In this document: positions 16,522-25,424 of the stretch, piece after piece | Layout of the letters: each line of letters starts with the position of its first letter | How positions within the stretch are numbered: the stretch's first letter is position 1 | Assembly (NCBI RefSeq): GCF_014843005.1 | Contig: NZ_JACYXM010000001.1 | Coordinates: 496,001-560,000, forward strand | Length of the DNA stretch: 64,000 nt | Direction: 5' to 3' | Origin: Rhodanobacter sp. DHG33 | Lineage (GTDB): Bacteria > Pseudomonadota > Gammaproteobacteria > Xanthomonadales > Rhodanobacteraceae | The notes under the pieces: generated by a model | The model's database searches: none | Seen by the model: only the letters and a program-made list of their open reading frames with translations | Told to the model about the DNA's origin: nothing | Position numbers and translations under genes: made by a program

Positions 16522-17226
16522 TCAGCGCGCCGCTTCGTCCAGTCGCACGCCAAGTCGGGCCAGTCGGCGCAGGCCGTCGTCGCTGGGCAGCAGCGCGCGG
16601 CTGCGCTGGCTGCGGCGCAGCCAGCCGGCATCGAGCATGGCCGTGGTGATCGCCACGCCCAGCGGGCCGCCCAGGTGCAGCCTGCGCTCGGTCCAATCCA
16701 GACAGCCGCGACCGACGAGGCGCAAGAGCTGTCCCGGCGGAGTGCGGTCGAGGCCGTTGGCTATCAATGCCTCCGCGCCGGCAGCTTCGAAATGGAAACC
16801 CTGCCCATCGCTGCGCAACCAGCCGCGTGCGAGCCACGCATCGCACAGCGCCACGCCGAGCTGCCCGGCCAGGTGCCGGTAGCAGGTGCGTGCGCGGCAC
16901 AGCGCGGGATCGCTGCCCTGCGGCCGCGGTGCGCGCGGTGCACGCGGCAGTGCCATCGCCTCCAGCCACGCCGCCGCATCGTCATCGGCGAGCCGGTAGT
17001 AGCGGTGCCTGCCCTGCTCGTGCACGGCAAGCAGGCCGCCTTCGAGCAGGCGTTTCAGGTGTGCGCTGGCGGTGGCCGCACCCACGCCCGCGACGCGCGC
17101 GAGCTCTCCCGCCGGACGCGCGCTGCCGTCCATCAACATCAGTAGCATCGCCGCGCGGGCCGGCTCGGCCAGCAAGGCGCCGAACTCGGCGAGCTGATAG
17201 CGATTGGGCAGGTCGGCGCGACTCAT
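16522..17226 (-). CDS. ArsR family transcriptional regulator with C-terminal extension
   Basis: A 234-residue DNA-binding protein. The winged helix-turn-helix is at about residues 10-85 (FGALLAEPARAAMLLML, then ELARVAGVGAATASAHLKRLLEGGLL and the wing GRHRYYRLAD). The remaining 150 residues are the extension found in larger ArsR-like regulators. One pair of cysteines (ALCRARTC) occurs in the middle and could sense metal or redox state. ATG 17226 is used. The gene is divergent from a flavin reductase gene with an 83-bp gap, so it probably controls that gene and itself. Confidence 0.82.
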   Translation of the reverse strand: MSRADLPNRYQLAEFGALLAEPARAAMLLMLMDGSARPAGELARVAGVGAATASAHLKRLLEGGLLAVHEQGRHRYYRLADDDAAAWLEAMALPRAPRAPRPQGSDPALCRARTCYRHLAGQLGVALCDAWLARGWLRSDGQGFHFEAAGAEALIANGLDRTPPGQLLRLVGRGCLDWTERRLHLGGPLGVAITTAMLDAGWLRRSQRSRALLPSDDGLRRLARLGVRLDEAAR

Positions 17227-17228
17227 GC

Positions 17229-17251
17229 GCGCAGTGTAGTCGCCGCTGCGC
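17229..17251. promoter_or_regulatory. Possible operator between the ArsR and flavin reductase genes
   Basis: GCGCAG and CTGCGC form a 6-bp inverted repeat with an 11-base spacer, right at the ArsR start codon in the divergent promoter. The position suits an ArsR operator, but the repeat is short and GC-rich, so it may be chance. Confidence 0.3.
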
Positions 17252-17309
17252 ACGCTCGTTTCGCCACACACCGAAACATCCGTCCGGCCATGCCGACGAC
17301 ACTGCCGGC

Positions 17310-17942
17310 ATGGACATCTACCGCGCTCCCGACACCCTGCAGATCCGCCCCTCCATCCTCTACTTCGGCACACCGGTCGTGCTGATCACCACGCGGAACC
17401 CGGATGGCTCGACCAACATCACGCCCATGTCCTCGGCCTGGGCCCTCGCCGATCGCGTGACGATAGGTCTGACTGGCGGCGGCCAGGGCCTCGCCAATCT
17501 GCTGCGCGAACGCGAATGCGTACTCAATCTCGCCAGCGCAGCCATGCACGAATCGGTGGAACGCCTGGCGCCCACCAGCGGCGCCAATCCGGTGCCGTCG
17601 TGGAAGCACGGCTATCGCCACGAGGCGGACAAATTCGCACTGGCCGGCTGGCACGCATCGCCCTCCCTGCGCGTGGGCGCGCCGCGCATCGCCGAAGCGC
17701 CGCTGCAACTGGAGGCGCGCCTGCTGCATGTCGACGAACGTCCGCTGCAGGCTTGGCAGGGCGATGCCGGCGGCTACTTCACGCTGGAACTGGAAGTGTG
17801 CGAAGTGCATGCGCATGCCGACATCGTGGTGCCCGGCAGCTCGCACATCGATCCGCGCCGCTATCAGCCACTGTTCTACGTGTTCCGCCATTACTGCGGT
17901 GCTGGACCCGCGTTGGGCCGCACGTTCAAGGCGGAAGTCTGA
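17310..17942 (+). CDS. Flavin reductase family protein (FMN-binding split barrel)
   Basis: A 210-residue protein of the flavin reductase-like family, which binds FMN and uses NAD(P)H or acts as an oxidoreductase of unknown substrate. The split-barrel pattern is seen in PVVLITTRNPDGSTNITPMSSAWALAD, a GLxGGGQGLANLLRERECVLNL segment and a C-terminal HIDPRRYQPLFYVFRHYCG segment. No signal peptide is seen. ATG 17310 is the first start after the divergent promoter. It is probably under the ArsR-type regulator. Confidence 0.83.
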   Translation: MDIYRAPDTLQIRPSILYFGTPVVLITTRNPDGSTNITPMSSAWALADRVTIGLTGGGQGLANLLRERECVLNLASAAMHESVERLAPTSGANPVPSWKHGYRHEADKFALAGWHASPSLRVGAPRIAEAPLQLEARLLHVDERPLQAWQGDAGGYFTLELEVCEVHAHADIVVPGSSHIDPRRYQPLFYVFRHYCGAGPALGRTFKAEV

Positions 17943-17946
17943 CGGC

Positions 17947-20463
17947 TCAGCCGTTGCGGGGCTTGGCGCGATGCGTGGGCGTGGCCGTCCACGGGTCGTC
18001 GGGCCACGGATGCCTGGGGTAGCGGCCTTTCAGTTCCTTCTTCACCTCGGGATAGGTGCGCTCCCAGAAACCGCGCAAATCCTGCGTGACCTGGATCGGT
18101 CGACCCGCAGGGGACAACAGATGCAGGGTCACCGGCACGCGGCCGCCGCCCACGCGCGGCGTGTCGGCCAGGCCGAACAGTTCCTGCAGCTTCACCGCCA
18201 GCACGGGCGGCGCATCGGGCGCGTACTCCAGGCGGCGCGTCTGGCCGCTGGGCACCTCCAGCGCGTCGGGCGCGTGGGCATCCAGCGACTGCCGCTGCAT
18301 GTGGTTGAGCAGCGACGACAGCGCCTGGCCGAGCTCGGCCTCATCCAGCGCGTCGAGCCTGCGCTTGCCGCTGAGATACGGCGCCAGCCAATCGTTCAAC
18401 GTGGCGAGCAGGTGTTCGTCGGAAACATCGGGCAGATCCAATTCCGGCATCCATTCGCGCAGGGCCTGCACGCGCAGGCGCAGGCGGCGCGCGTGCTCGC
18501 TCCACGGCAACGCCTCCAGGCCCTTGCTGCGGATGGCGGCCAGCAAGGCGGGCAACGCGTCTTCCGGCTGCACTGGCACGCTGCGGCGTTCCAGCACGAT
18601 GGCGGCGTAGCGGCGCTCCTCGAATGCCTCCACTGCATCGCGCGACTCGTTCCAGCGCAGCGCGCGTTCGCGCACGAAGCGCTGCGGGTAATCGCGCTCC
18701 AGCACGCGCGGATCGAACGGCGCGGCGGCGAGGATCAGGCTGTCGCGCGCCTCATGGCGCAGGTCCAGCACCACCAGCCAGGGTTCGCCGAGCAGTGCGG
18801 TGTTGTCGTGCAGACGCGCGCCGCGGCCGTTGGCGAGCGTGTAGCGCAGCGGATTCGCCTCGTCGCGACGCGCAATGCGGTCGGGAAAAGCATGCAGCAG
18901 CAGGTCGCCCACGGCGTGGCTGTCCGGCACGCCGCTGGCGGCGCTGCGGACGTCCAGGCGCCGGCGCCAACCCTTGGAAGCCTGCTCGATCGCAGCCAGC
19001 GCGCCGGCATCCGCACCGTGGCCGCGACGGTCGCGCCACGCATGCAGCGCGGCCACGCGCACGCGGAAATCGTCGCTGCGCGCCTGCTCGCCGCGCAGCG
19101 GCGAACGCGCGTCCATCAGCGCCAGCAGGTCGGCGACCAGCGCGCGCAGATTGTCCGGCGCACGCAGGACGGCCGCACCCAGTCGCGGCGTGGCGCCCAG
19201 CTCCAGCATCCGCCGGCCCAGTGCAGTGATGCGGCCGTCCGCATCCAGCGCGCCGAGGTCCGCGAGCAGTTCGCGCGCCTGCGCCAGCGCGCCGGCAGGC
19301 GGCGCATCCAGCCACGGCAATGCGCTGTGGCTGTCCGCCGCGATGCCCCAGGCGGCCAGCTCCAGCGCGAGGCCGGAGAGTTCGGCCTGCGCGATTTCCG
19401 CCGTGCGTGATGGATCGAGTCGCTTGCTCTGCGGCCACAAACGATATGCCGTGCCTTCCGCCACGCGGCCCGCGCGGCCGGCACGCTGATCGGCCGAGGC
19501 TTGCGAGATGCCCACCGTTTCCAGCCGCGTGAAACCGGAGTTGGGATCGAAGCGCGGCTCGCGCGCCAGGCCCGCGTCGATCACCGCGCGTATGCCGGGC
19601 AGGGTGACGCTGGACTCGGCCACGTTGGTCGCCAGCACGATGCGGCGCGTGCCCGGTTCGGCGGGAGCCAGCGCCCATTGCTGCTCGGTGAGCGACAGTT
19701 CGCCGTGCAGCGGCACGACCTCGATGTGCTCCCCCTTGCCGGAAAGGGTTTCTTCCAGCACCGCCTGCGAGCGCGCAATCTCGCGGCGCCCCGGCAGGAA
19801 GGCCAGCACGTCGCCTTCGTTTTCCGCCAGCGCCTGCCGCGCTGCGCGCGCGAGCTGGTGCTCCAGGCTTTCCTGCGCACGCGCCGGCGGATGTTCGATG
19901 CGTACCGGAAAACTGCGGCCGGGACTGCTGAGCCGCGGCGCGTCCAGCCAGCGCGCGATGCGCTCGCCGTCCAGCGTGGCGGACATCACCAGCAGCCGGA
20001 GATCGGGCCGCAGCGTGGCCTGCACATCCAGCGCCAGCGCGGCGCCGAGGTCGCCGGCCAGATGGCGTTCGTGGAATTCGTCGAACAGGATCGCGCCGAT
20101 GCCGCCGAGTTCGGGATCGTCCTGGATCAGCCGCGTCAGGATGCCCTCGGTGACCACCTCGATGCGCGTGGTCGCGCCGGTCTTCGATTCGAAGCGGATG
20201 CGGTAGCCGACGGTCTGCCCCACCTCCTCGCCGAGCTGCCGCGCCATGAACTGCGCGGCGGCGCGCGCGGCGATGCGGCGCGGCTCCAGCATCACGATCT
20301 TGCTGCCGGCCAGCCACGGCGCATCGAGCAAGGCCAACGGAACCTGGGTGGTCTTGCCCGCGCCCGGCGGCGCTTCCAGCACCAGTCGCGGCGTCGCGAT
20401 GAGCGACGCGCGGATGTCGGGAAGCAGCGGGGCGATCGGGAAGCTGGGTGATGCGGGACTCAT
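17947..20463 (-). CDS. hrpB: ATP-dependent helicase HrpB
   Basis: An 838-residue DEAH-like helicase of the HrpB family; the cellular role is not well known. Walker A is APPGAGKTTQVP (about residues 30-41), the Walker B is LFDEFHERHL, and the later motifs VMSATLDGERIA, TNVAESSVTLPGI and QRAGRAGR are present. The C-terminal HrpB-specific region is complete (ending LKGRYPRHPWPDDP). Length fits (about 820-840). The start ATG 20463 lies 40 bp after the gspD stop, so some read-through from the secretion operon is possible. Confidence 0.93.
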   Translation of the reverse strand: MSPASPSFPIAPLLPDIRASLIATPRLVLEAPPGAGKTTQVPLALLDAPWLAGSKIVMLEPRRIAARAAAQFMARQLGEEVGQTVGYRIRFESKTGATTRIEVVTEGILTRLIQDDPELGGIGAILFDEFHERHLAGDLGAALALDVQATLRPDLRLLVMSATLDGERIARWLDAPRLSSPGRSFPVRIEHPPARAQESLEHQLARAARQALAENEGDVLAFLPGRREIARSQAVLEETLSGKGEHIEVVPLHGELSLTEQQWALAPAEPGTRRIVLATNVAESSVTLPGIRAVIDAGLAREPRFDPNSGFTRLETVGISQASADQRAGRAGRVAEGTAYRLWPQSKRLDPSRTAEIAQAELSGLALELAAWGIAADSHSALPWLDAPPAGALAQARELLADLGALDADGRITALGRRMLELGATPRLGAAVLRAPDNLRALVADLLALMDARSPLRGEQARSDDFRVRVAALHAWRDRRGHGADAGALAAIEQASKGWRRRLDVRSAASGVPDSHAVGDLLLHAFPDRIARRDEANPLRYTLANGRGARLHDNTALLGEPWLVVLDLRHEARDSLILAAAPFDPRVLERDYPQRFVRERALRWNESRDAVEAFEERRYAAIVLERRSVPVQPEDALPALLAAIRSKGLEALPWSEHARRLRLRVQALREWMPELDLPDVSDEHLLATLNDWLAPYLSGKRRLDALDEAELGQALSSLLNHMQRQSLDAHAPDALEVPSGQTRRLEYAPDAPPVLAVKLQELFGLADTPRVGGGRVPVTLHLLSPAGRPIQVTQDLRGFWERTYPEVKKELKGRYPRHPWPDDPWTATPTHRAKPRNG

Positions 20464-20503
20464 GCGCGGCGATGATACCGGCCGGCATGAGTCCTTCGCG
20501 CTC

Positions 20504-22945
20504 TCAGTGCTGCAACGGCACCGTCTGCGCCGGAGCCGCCTGTGTCGCAGAAGTGTTCGTCGCCCTGGCCGCCGGTGCGGTGTACAGCGGCTTCAGCGAT
20601 TCGAAGCCCTGCTGGTAGTCGTCGGTGATCTGGCGGGCCTCTTCGCTATCGCGGATCACGCGCGGGGTGATCAGCACGATCAGCTCGGTGCGGTTGCGGG
20701 TGTGGCTGGTGCTGCCGAACAGACGCCCCAGGATCGGAACACGGTTGAGCCCGGGGATCCCCGTGTCGGTATTGTCCCGCTCGTCCTGGATCAGGCCGCC
20801 GAGCAGCACGGTCTGCCCACTCTGCACGGCCACCTGGGTGCCGATCTCGCGCTGCGCGATGGTGTAGTTGCCCTGCGAATTCGCGGCGCCCTGGGTGGAG
20901 CTGACCTGCTGATCGATGTCGAGATAGACCAGACCGCCGGGATTGACGCGTGGCTGCACGTTGAGGATCACGCCGGTGGGCAGGTAGGTGACGCTGTTGG
21001 CCGTGGCGTTGGTGCCCGTGCCGGTGGTCAGGCCCGCGACGATGGATGTCTGGTTGACCGGGATCTGGTTGCCTACCTCGATGTGCGCCACCTGGTTGTT
21101 GAGCACCACCAGCGACGGCGCCGACAGCGTCTTGGTGTTGCCGTTCTGCTCCAGCGCGTTGATCGCCACCTGGAACTTGCCGTTGCTGCTGAGGAAGGAA
21201 TAGAAGAACGGCTGGCCGCCGTACCCGTTGGTGCCCTGGCCCAGCGCGATCTGGCGATGCGCGCCCGGATAGATGCTGGTGGCGCCGTTGTCGTTGAACC
21301 CGGTGCCGGTGGGCGTGCTGTTGGCGAGACCCTGCAGGTACCACTGCACGCCAAACTGGAACTGGCCGGTGAGATCGACTTCGAGAATCCTGGTCTCGAT
21401 CTGCACCTGCAACGGCACGTTGTCCAGCCGCTTGATCGCCGTCTCGATCTCGTTCCATTGCGAAGGCCGCGCGCGCACCAGCAACTGGTTGTTGGCGTCT
21501 ACGGAGCTGATGTGGATGCTGCCGTCCTGCGAGGTGTACTGCTGGTCCTGGCTGCCGGCATTGGCAGTACCGAAGGTGCTGCCGGAGGCGGCGCCGCCAG
21601 TCATGCCATTGCTCATACTCCCGTTGCTGCCGATGCCTCCCGTGCCGCCGAGCGCACCGCTGGTGCCGCCGAAGCCGCCGCCGTTCATACCGCCCAATCC
21701 GCCCGTCGCGGTATTGCTGCTGCCGAAGCTGCCCGCGGTGCTGCCCATGCCGCTCGCCGAGCCGCGCGCGTTGTCGCTGCTGCCCAGCGTGCCGGAGCTG
21801 AGGCCCGGACCGACTTCGCCGCCGCCGGAACCGCCGCCCGTGCTGCTGCCGTAGATCTGCCCGAGGTACTTGGCCAGGTCCGAAGCCTTCATGTTGCGCA
21901 CGTTGTACACGAAGAGCTGCGGCTGGTTGCCGCCGCCCTGGTCGATGCGCGAAATCCAGTCGCCCACCTCATCCACGTAGCGCGGCTGCGTGCTGATCAC
22001 CACCAGCGCGTTGGTGCGCTTGATCGGGATGAAACGCACCATGCCGGCCAGCGGCGTGTCGCCCTTGGAGCCGAACATCTCGTCCAGCTTGGGCATCAGT
22101 TGATCCACGTCGGCGTTCTGCAGGTTGAACACGCCCACCGACATGCCGCGCAGCCAGTCCACGTCGAACGTGCTGACGGTGCGCTGGTAATTGTCCAGGT
22201 CTTCCGGCGTACCCGACATCACGATGACGTTGCGTGCGGAATCGACCAGCAGCACCGCGTCGGGCCGCGCGAACGGCTTGATCAGCTTCTGCATCTCGGC
22301 CGCGGCGATGTAGTGCAGCGGGAACAGGCGCGCCTGCAGTCCGCCGGACGGCGCCGCCGCGCCGAGGCTGGGCACCAGGTTGCCGCCCACCGCGTCCTTC
22401 GCCGGCAGCACCACGTAGCTGCCCGAGCGCTCGACCAGCGCGTTGTTGGTCCACGACAGCAGCGTTTCCAGGATCGGCAGCGCCTGCTTGGCATCCACCG
22501 GCTCGGAGGTGGAGAAGGAGATGTTGCCCTGCACGCCGGGCACGATGGTGTAGTTGAGCTTCAGCTGGTCGCCGAGGATGGCTTTCACCACCGCCTGCAC
22601 CGGCTGATTCTCGAAGTTGTACACGACGCCGTTCGGACCGGCCGCCGACGGGCGCGGCGTGGCCAGGCCGGTGGCGTGCACGAACTGTCCGCTGCCGCGG
22701 CTCACCTGCGGCTGCCCGATGGTGCCCGTGGCGGTGTTCTGCTCGTTGTCGAGCGGCAGCGGCGCCGGCACCGGCGCATGCGTGCCGGCCATCGCCTCGC
22801 GTTGCAGCGAGGGGTCGTCCGGTTGCGGCTGCATGCCGGCGCAACCGGCCAGCAGGGTCAGCGCCGACAGCGCCGCGGCGCGCAGCAGGGTTCTTCGGAA
22901 GCGGACCGGCGGCCGCGAATGCTCAGAGGTGTGCTGACGGGACAT
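20504..22945 (-). CDS. gspD: Type II secretion secretin GspD (XpsD)
   Basis: An 813-residue outer-membrane secretin, the exit pore of the type II system. The N-terminus looks like a lipoprotein signal (LLAGC, Cys35). The N0-N3 periplasmic domains follow, with the N-domain pattern YFNLQNADVDQL-like (VFNLQNADVDQLMPKLDEMFG). A Gly/Ser/Asn-rich insert of about 100 residues lies at about residues 365-467. The secretin core and its signature (VPILGRLFGSTSHTRNRTELIV) end the protein. It is the last gene of the operon, as in Xanthomonas xps, and starts three bases after the gspN stop. Confidence 0.95.
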   Translation of the reverse strand: MSRQHTSEHSRPPVRFRRTLLRAAALSALTLLAGCAGMQPQPDDPSLQREAMAGTHAPVPAPLPLDNEQNTATGTIGQPQVSRGSGQFVHATGLATPRPSAAGPNGVVYNFENQPVQAVVKAILGDQLKLNYTIVPGVQGNISFSTSEPVDAKQALPILETLLSWTNNALVERSGSYVVLPAKDAVGGNLVPSLGAAAPSGGLQARLFPLHYIAAAEMQKLIKPFARPDAVLLVDSARNVIVMSGTPEDLDNYQRTVSTFDVDWLRGMSVGVFNLQNADVDQLMPKLDEMFGSKGDTPLAGMVRFIPIKRTNALVVISTQPRYVDEVGDWISRIDQGGGNQPQLFVYNVRNMKASDLAKYLGQIYGSSTGGGSGGGEVGPGLSSGTLGSSDNARGSASGMGSTAGSFGSSNTATGGLGGMNGGGFGGTSGALGGTGGIGSNGSMSNGMTGGAASGSTFGTANAGSQDQQYTSQDGSIHISSVDANNQLLVRARPSQWNEIETAIKRLDNVPLQVQIETRILEVDLTGQFQFGVQWYLQGLANSTPTGTGFNDNGATSIYPGAHRQIALGQGTNGYGGQPFFYSFLSSNGKFQVAINALEQNGNTKTLSAPSLVVLNNQVAHIEVGNQIPVNQTSIVAGLTTGTGTNATANSVTYLPTGVILNVQPRVNPGGLVYLDIDQQVSSTQGAANSQGNYTIAQREIGTQVAVQSGQTVLLGGLIQDERDNTDTGIPGLNRVPILGRLFGSTSHTRNRTELIVLITPRVIRDSEEARQITDDYQQGFESLKPLYTAPAARATNTSATQAAPAQTVPLQH

Positions 22946-22948
22946 GGA

Positions 22949-23626
22949 TCAATGTGCTCCTTCTGGATTCTCGGCCTGGCCGCCGGTGCGGCGCTGCTGG
23001 ATCGCCGCCCTGAGTCTTTGCAGGCGTTCGGATTGCTGCGGGTTGAGACGGGGCTGCGATCCCTGGGGCAACTGGCCGCGACCCATTGCCGGTGGCATGC
23101 CGCCATTGCCTGGCGGTCCCGGCACGGGCGCGGGGACATTCGTGGTGATCGGCGCGCCGGCGGGCAGCTTCAATTCCGTGCGGCCCTGCGGCGAATCGAG
23201 GATCACCGAGCGCTGCTTCACTTCGACCACGCTGGCGCTGCCATCCGGCAGGGATTCGCCTTCGCGCACGCGAAGCTCCTTGTCGCCGCTGTTGTCGTGC
23301 AGCAGCGCCATGTGCATCTGCGGCGTGAGGATGACGCCGGTGAGCTTGAGGTCGCCGAGGCTGCCGCCACCGCTGACGGCATGCGCCTCGGGCCGGCGTT
23401 CCGGGCTGAACAGCGATTGCTGCCACACCGGTGCGAACGCTTCCGGCGATATCGGCGGAGGCAGGCCGGCCCGCTTGCCGGACATGGGCGGCAATGTCGG
23501 GGCGCGCGGCGCATCCCAGTGCACGCCGCGGCCGAAACCGAACAGCAGCGACAGCCAGAACAAGCCCAGCAGCAGCGCGAAGGCCGCCAGAAACGGGGTC
23601 AGCCGACGTTGGCTGGCGGCGTTCAT
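22949..23626 (-). CDS. gspN: Type II secretion protein N (XpsN, GspC-like)
   Basis: A 225-residue inner-membrane protein with one membrane segment (about residues 11-30, PFLAAFALLLGLFWLSLLFGF). A periplasmic homology region in the middle (LKLTGVILTPQMHMALLHD and VKQRSVILDSPQGRTELKL) resembles the HR domain of GspC. The tail is Pro/Gln/Arg-rich and probably unstructured. No gspC is present in this operon, and in Xanthomonas XpsN takes its place by linking the inner-membrane platform to the secretin. It overlaps gspM by four bases. Confidence 0.85.
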   Translation of the reverse strand: MNAASQRRLTPFLAAFALLLGLFWLSLLFGFGRGVHWDAPRAPTLPPMSGKRAGLPPPISPEAFAPVWQQSLFSPERRPEAHAVSGGGSLGDLKLTGVILTPQMHMALLHDNSGDKELRVREGESLPDGSASVVEVKQRSVILDSPQGRTELKLPAGAPITTNVPAPVPGPPGNGGMPPAMGRGQLPQGSQPRLNPQQSERLQRLRAAIQQRRTGGQAENPEGAH

Positions 23627-24267
23627 GGCGTGTCTCCCGGCGGATTCGCTGCCGCACCCGATGCGCCCGCCGCAGTATTCGACGAATGCACGTAACCGGA
23701 GAGGGTGAACTGCACTTCCAGCGGCAACCCGTTGCCCTGGGCCGCCACCGGATTGCGATAGATGTTGAGGTTGTCCACGAACAGGTAAGGCGTGCCCTGC
23801 TCCAGCGACTGCAGCACGCTCACCAGCGGCTGGACGTCGCAGCTCAGGTTGATGCTGACCGCCGCCTTGCGGTACGGCTCGTCCGGGGCGGACTGCGGGT
23901 TGGTCACCGGCATCTTCTGCGTCACCGTGCAGCTGCCGCCCGCGGTGTGGGCACCCACCGTGTCCACCACGCGCTGCATCAGATCGGCGGCGGCGGTGTT
24001 CGGATCGTCGTCGGGCAGGAAGGCATTGCTGGCCGCCTGGCCGGCGCCGAGCGCGGCGATGCGTTTTTCCAGCAGCGGCTTTTCAGCGATGGCCGCGGCG
24101 TAGCGGCTCTGCGTGTCGCGCAGATCGTCCATCTGCGCATCGATGTCGCGCAGCGGCGCCACGAACCACCAGTGCAGCAGCAGGAAATAGGCCAGCAGCA
24201 AGACCAGCAACAGCAGCCCGATGGCCGCGATGCGGCTGTCGCGCGGCGTGAGTTTCAGTGCCTTCAT
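23623..24267 (-). CDS. gspM: Type II secretion protein GspM (XpsM)
   Basis: A 214-residue bitopic inner-membrane protein with a short cytoplasmic part, one membrane segment (about residues 15-35, a Leu-rich run) and a periplasmic ferredoxin-like domain. A coiled stretch (DIDAQMDDLRDTQSRYAAAI) lies right after the membrane. It partners GspL to hold the ATPase at the membrane. Start and stop both overlap the neighbours by four bases, as in most of this operon. Confidence 0.87.
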   Translation of the reverse strand: MKALKLTPRDSRIAAIGLLLLVLLLAYFLLLHWWFVAPLRDIDAQMDDLRDTQSRYAAAIAEKPLLEKRIAALGAGQAASNAFLPDDDPNTAAADLMQRVVDTVGAHTAGGSCTVTQKMPVTNPQSAPDEPYRKAAVSINLSCDVQPLVSVLQSLEQGTPYLFVDNLNIYRNPVAAQGNGLPLEVQFTLSGYVHSSNTAAGASGAAANPPGDTP

Positions 24268-25424
24268 GGCGCGCTCCCGCTGCTGGCAGGAGCGGCGGCA
24301 TGTTCCGGCGCTGGCTTGTGCAGTTGCGCCACCATGTAGAAACGTTCCTTGCCGCTGGCCGGGTCGGTCTGGATGCTGCCCTGGAAGTTCGGGTTGTCGA
24401 GCACCGGCGAACCCTTGAGCAGGTCGAGCAGCTTCGCCGCCTGCGGGCTCTGGCCCTGGAAGCCGATCTGGCCGCTGTCGTCGAGGCTGAAACGCTCCAG
24501 CCACGCGGCGGGCGGCAGGCGCCGGGTGAGATCGAGCAGCACGCCGAGCATGGTCGGGCGCTGCGCCTTGCGCTGGGCCAGGAAGCCCGCCGCGCCGACT
24601 TCGTCCTGCAACTGCTTGCGCAGCCCGGCCACTTTCTGCGCGTCGCCTTGCATGGCGTCGACCTGCGTCTGCATCTGCGCCAGCGCACTCTCGCGGTTGT
24701 GCAGCCAGCTGCCCATGGCGAGCAGCAACAGCAACACGCAGGCGGCGCCGAGCGCGAGGTTCAGGCGCAGCCGCGGCCGCACGCGATGCGATGCCTGTTC
24801 CGGCGGCAGGAGATCGATGCCGAGACGCCCGGCATCCTGCGGCAGATCCACCGCGTCGACGGTGATGCCCAGAGCCCGAAGGCGGTCGAGCAGCGGATCG
24901 AGCGCATCGCGGCGGATCACCAGCAGCTCCACGGCGCAACGGCCTGCCGCAGCGGGCTGCGCCAGCTCGCGCACCGCGTAATAGACCTGCGCAACGTTGA
25001 ACGGCGTCTGCCGGTCCATCTCGTAACCGGCCACCTGATGCAGCTTGCCGCGCGCCGCCAATGGCAGGGACAGCACGCGGCGCAGCACCGCATCGGGGGG
25101 CAGCAGCAGGGCGAGCCGGCGATCCTCGGGATCGGTGCCCTGCCACGCGGCGGCCAGCGCGGCCTGCTGTGCGGCGGCGTCGAGGTCGTCGCTCCAGCGC
25201 GCCAGCGGCTCGGACTGCCCCGCACGACGCAGCCGCCAGTCGCCACCGGCCTTCTGCAGCAGATGCCAGCCGCTGCCATCGGCCAGCGCGGCGCGCCAGC
25301 GCGCCGGCAGCAATGCGGCAAGCTCGCCGCCCCACCACGCGAAAAAGCCCGGCAAGGGCGAAGCGCGCCAGCCATGGCGCAAGCGATCCAGCCAGAGCCG
25401 CAGCGATGTCGTTGCAGCACTCAT
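24264..25424 (-). CDS. gspL: Type II secretion protein GspL (XpsL)
   Basis: A 386-residue inner-membrane protein. The first 215 residues form the actin-like cytoplasmic domain that binds GspE. One membrane segment follows (LGAACVLLLLLAMGSWL, about residues 230-247), then a periplasmic domain with a coiled-coil start (ALAQMQTQVDAMQGDAQKVAGLRKQL in part) that pairs with GspM. Order and overlaps with gspK and gspM support the call, as do the SLPLAARGKLHQVAGYEMDR region and the FNVAQVYYAVR stretch. Confidence 0.88.
   Translation of the reverse strand: MSAATTSLRLWLDRLRHGWRASPLPGFFAWWGGELAALLPARWRAALADGSGWHLLQKAGGDWRLRRAGQSEPLARWSDDLDAAAQQAALAAAWQGTDPEDRRLALLLPPDAVLRRVLSLPLAARGKLHQVAGYEMDRQTPFNVAQVYYAVRELAQPAAAGRCAVELLVIRRDALDPLLDRLRALGITVDAVDLPQDAGRLGIDLLPPEQASHRVRPRLRLNLALGAACVLLLLLAMGSWLHNRESALAQMQTQVDAMQGDAQKVAGLRKQLQDEVGAAGFLAQRKAQRPTMLGVLLDLTRRLPPAAWLERFSLDDSGQIGFQGQSPQAAKLLDLLKGSPVLDNPNFQGSIQTDPASGKERFYMVAQLHKPAPEHAAAPASSGSAP

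Noticed and set aside
20246-23695. Open frame of more than 1,100 codons on the plus strand opposite hrpB and gspD
   Set aside because: It is rich in Arg, His, Val and Gln in the way of GC-rich antisense frames, has no family-like motifs, and lies across two well-supported genes on the other strand.
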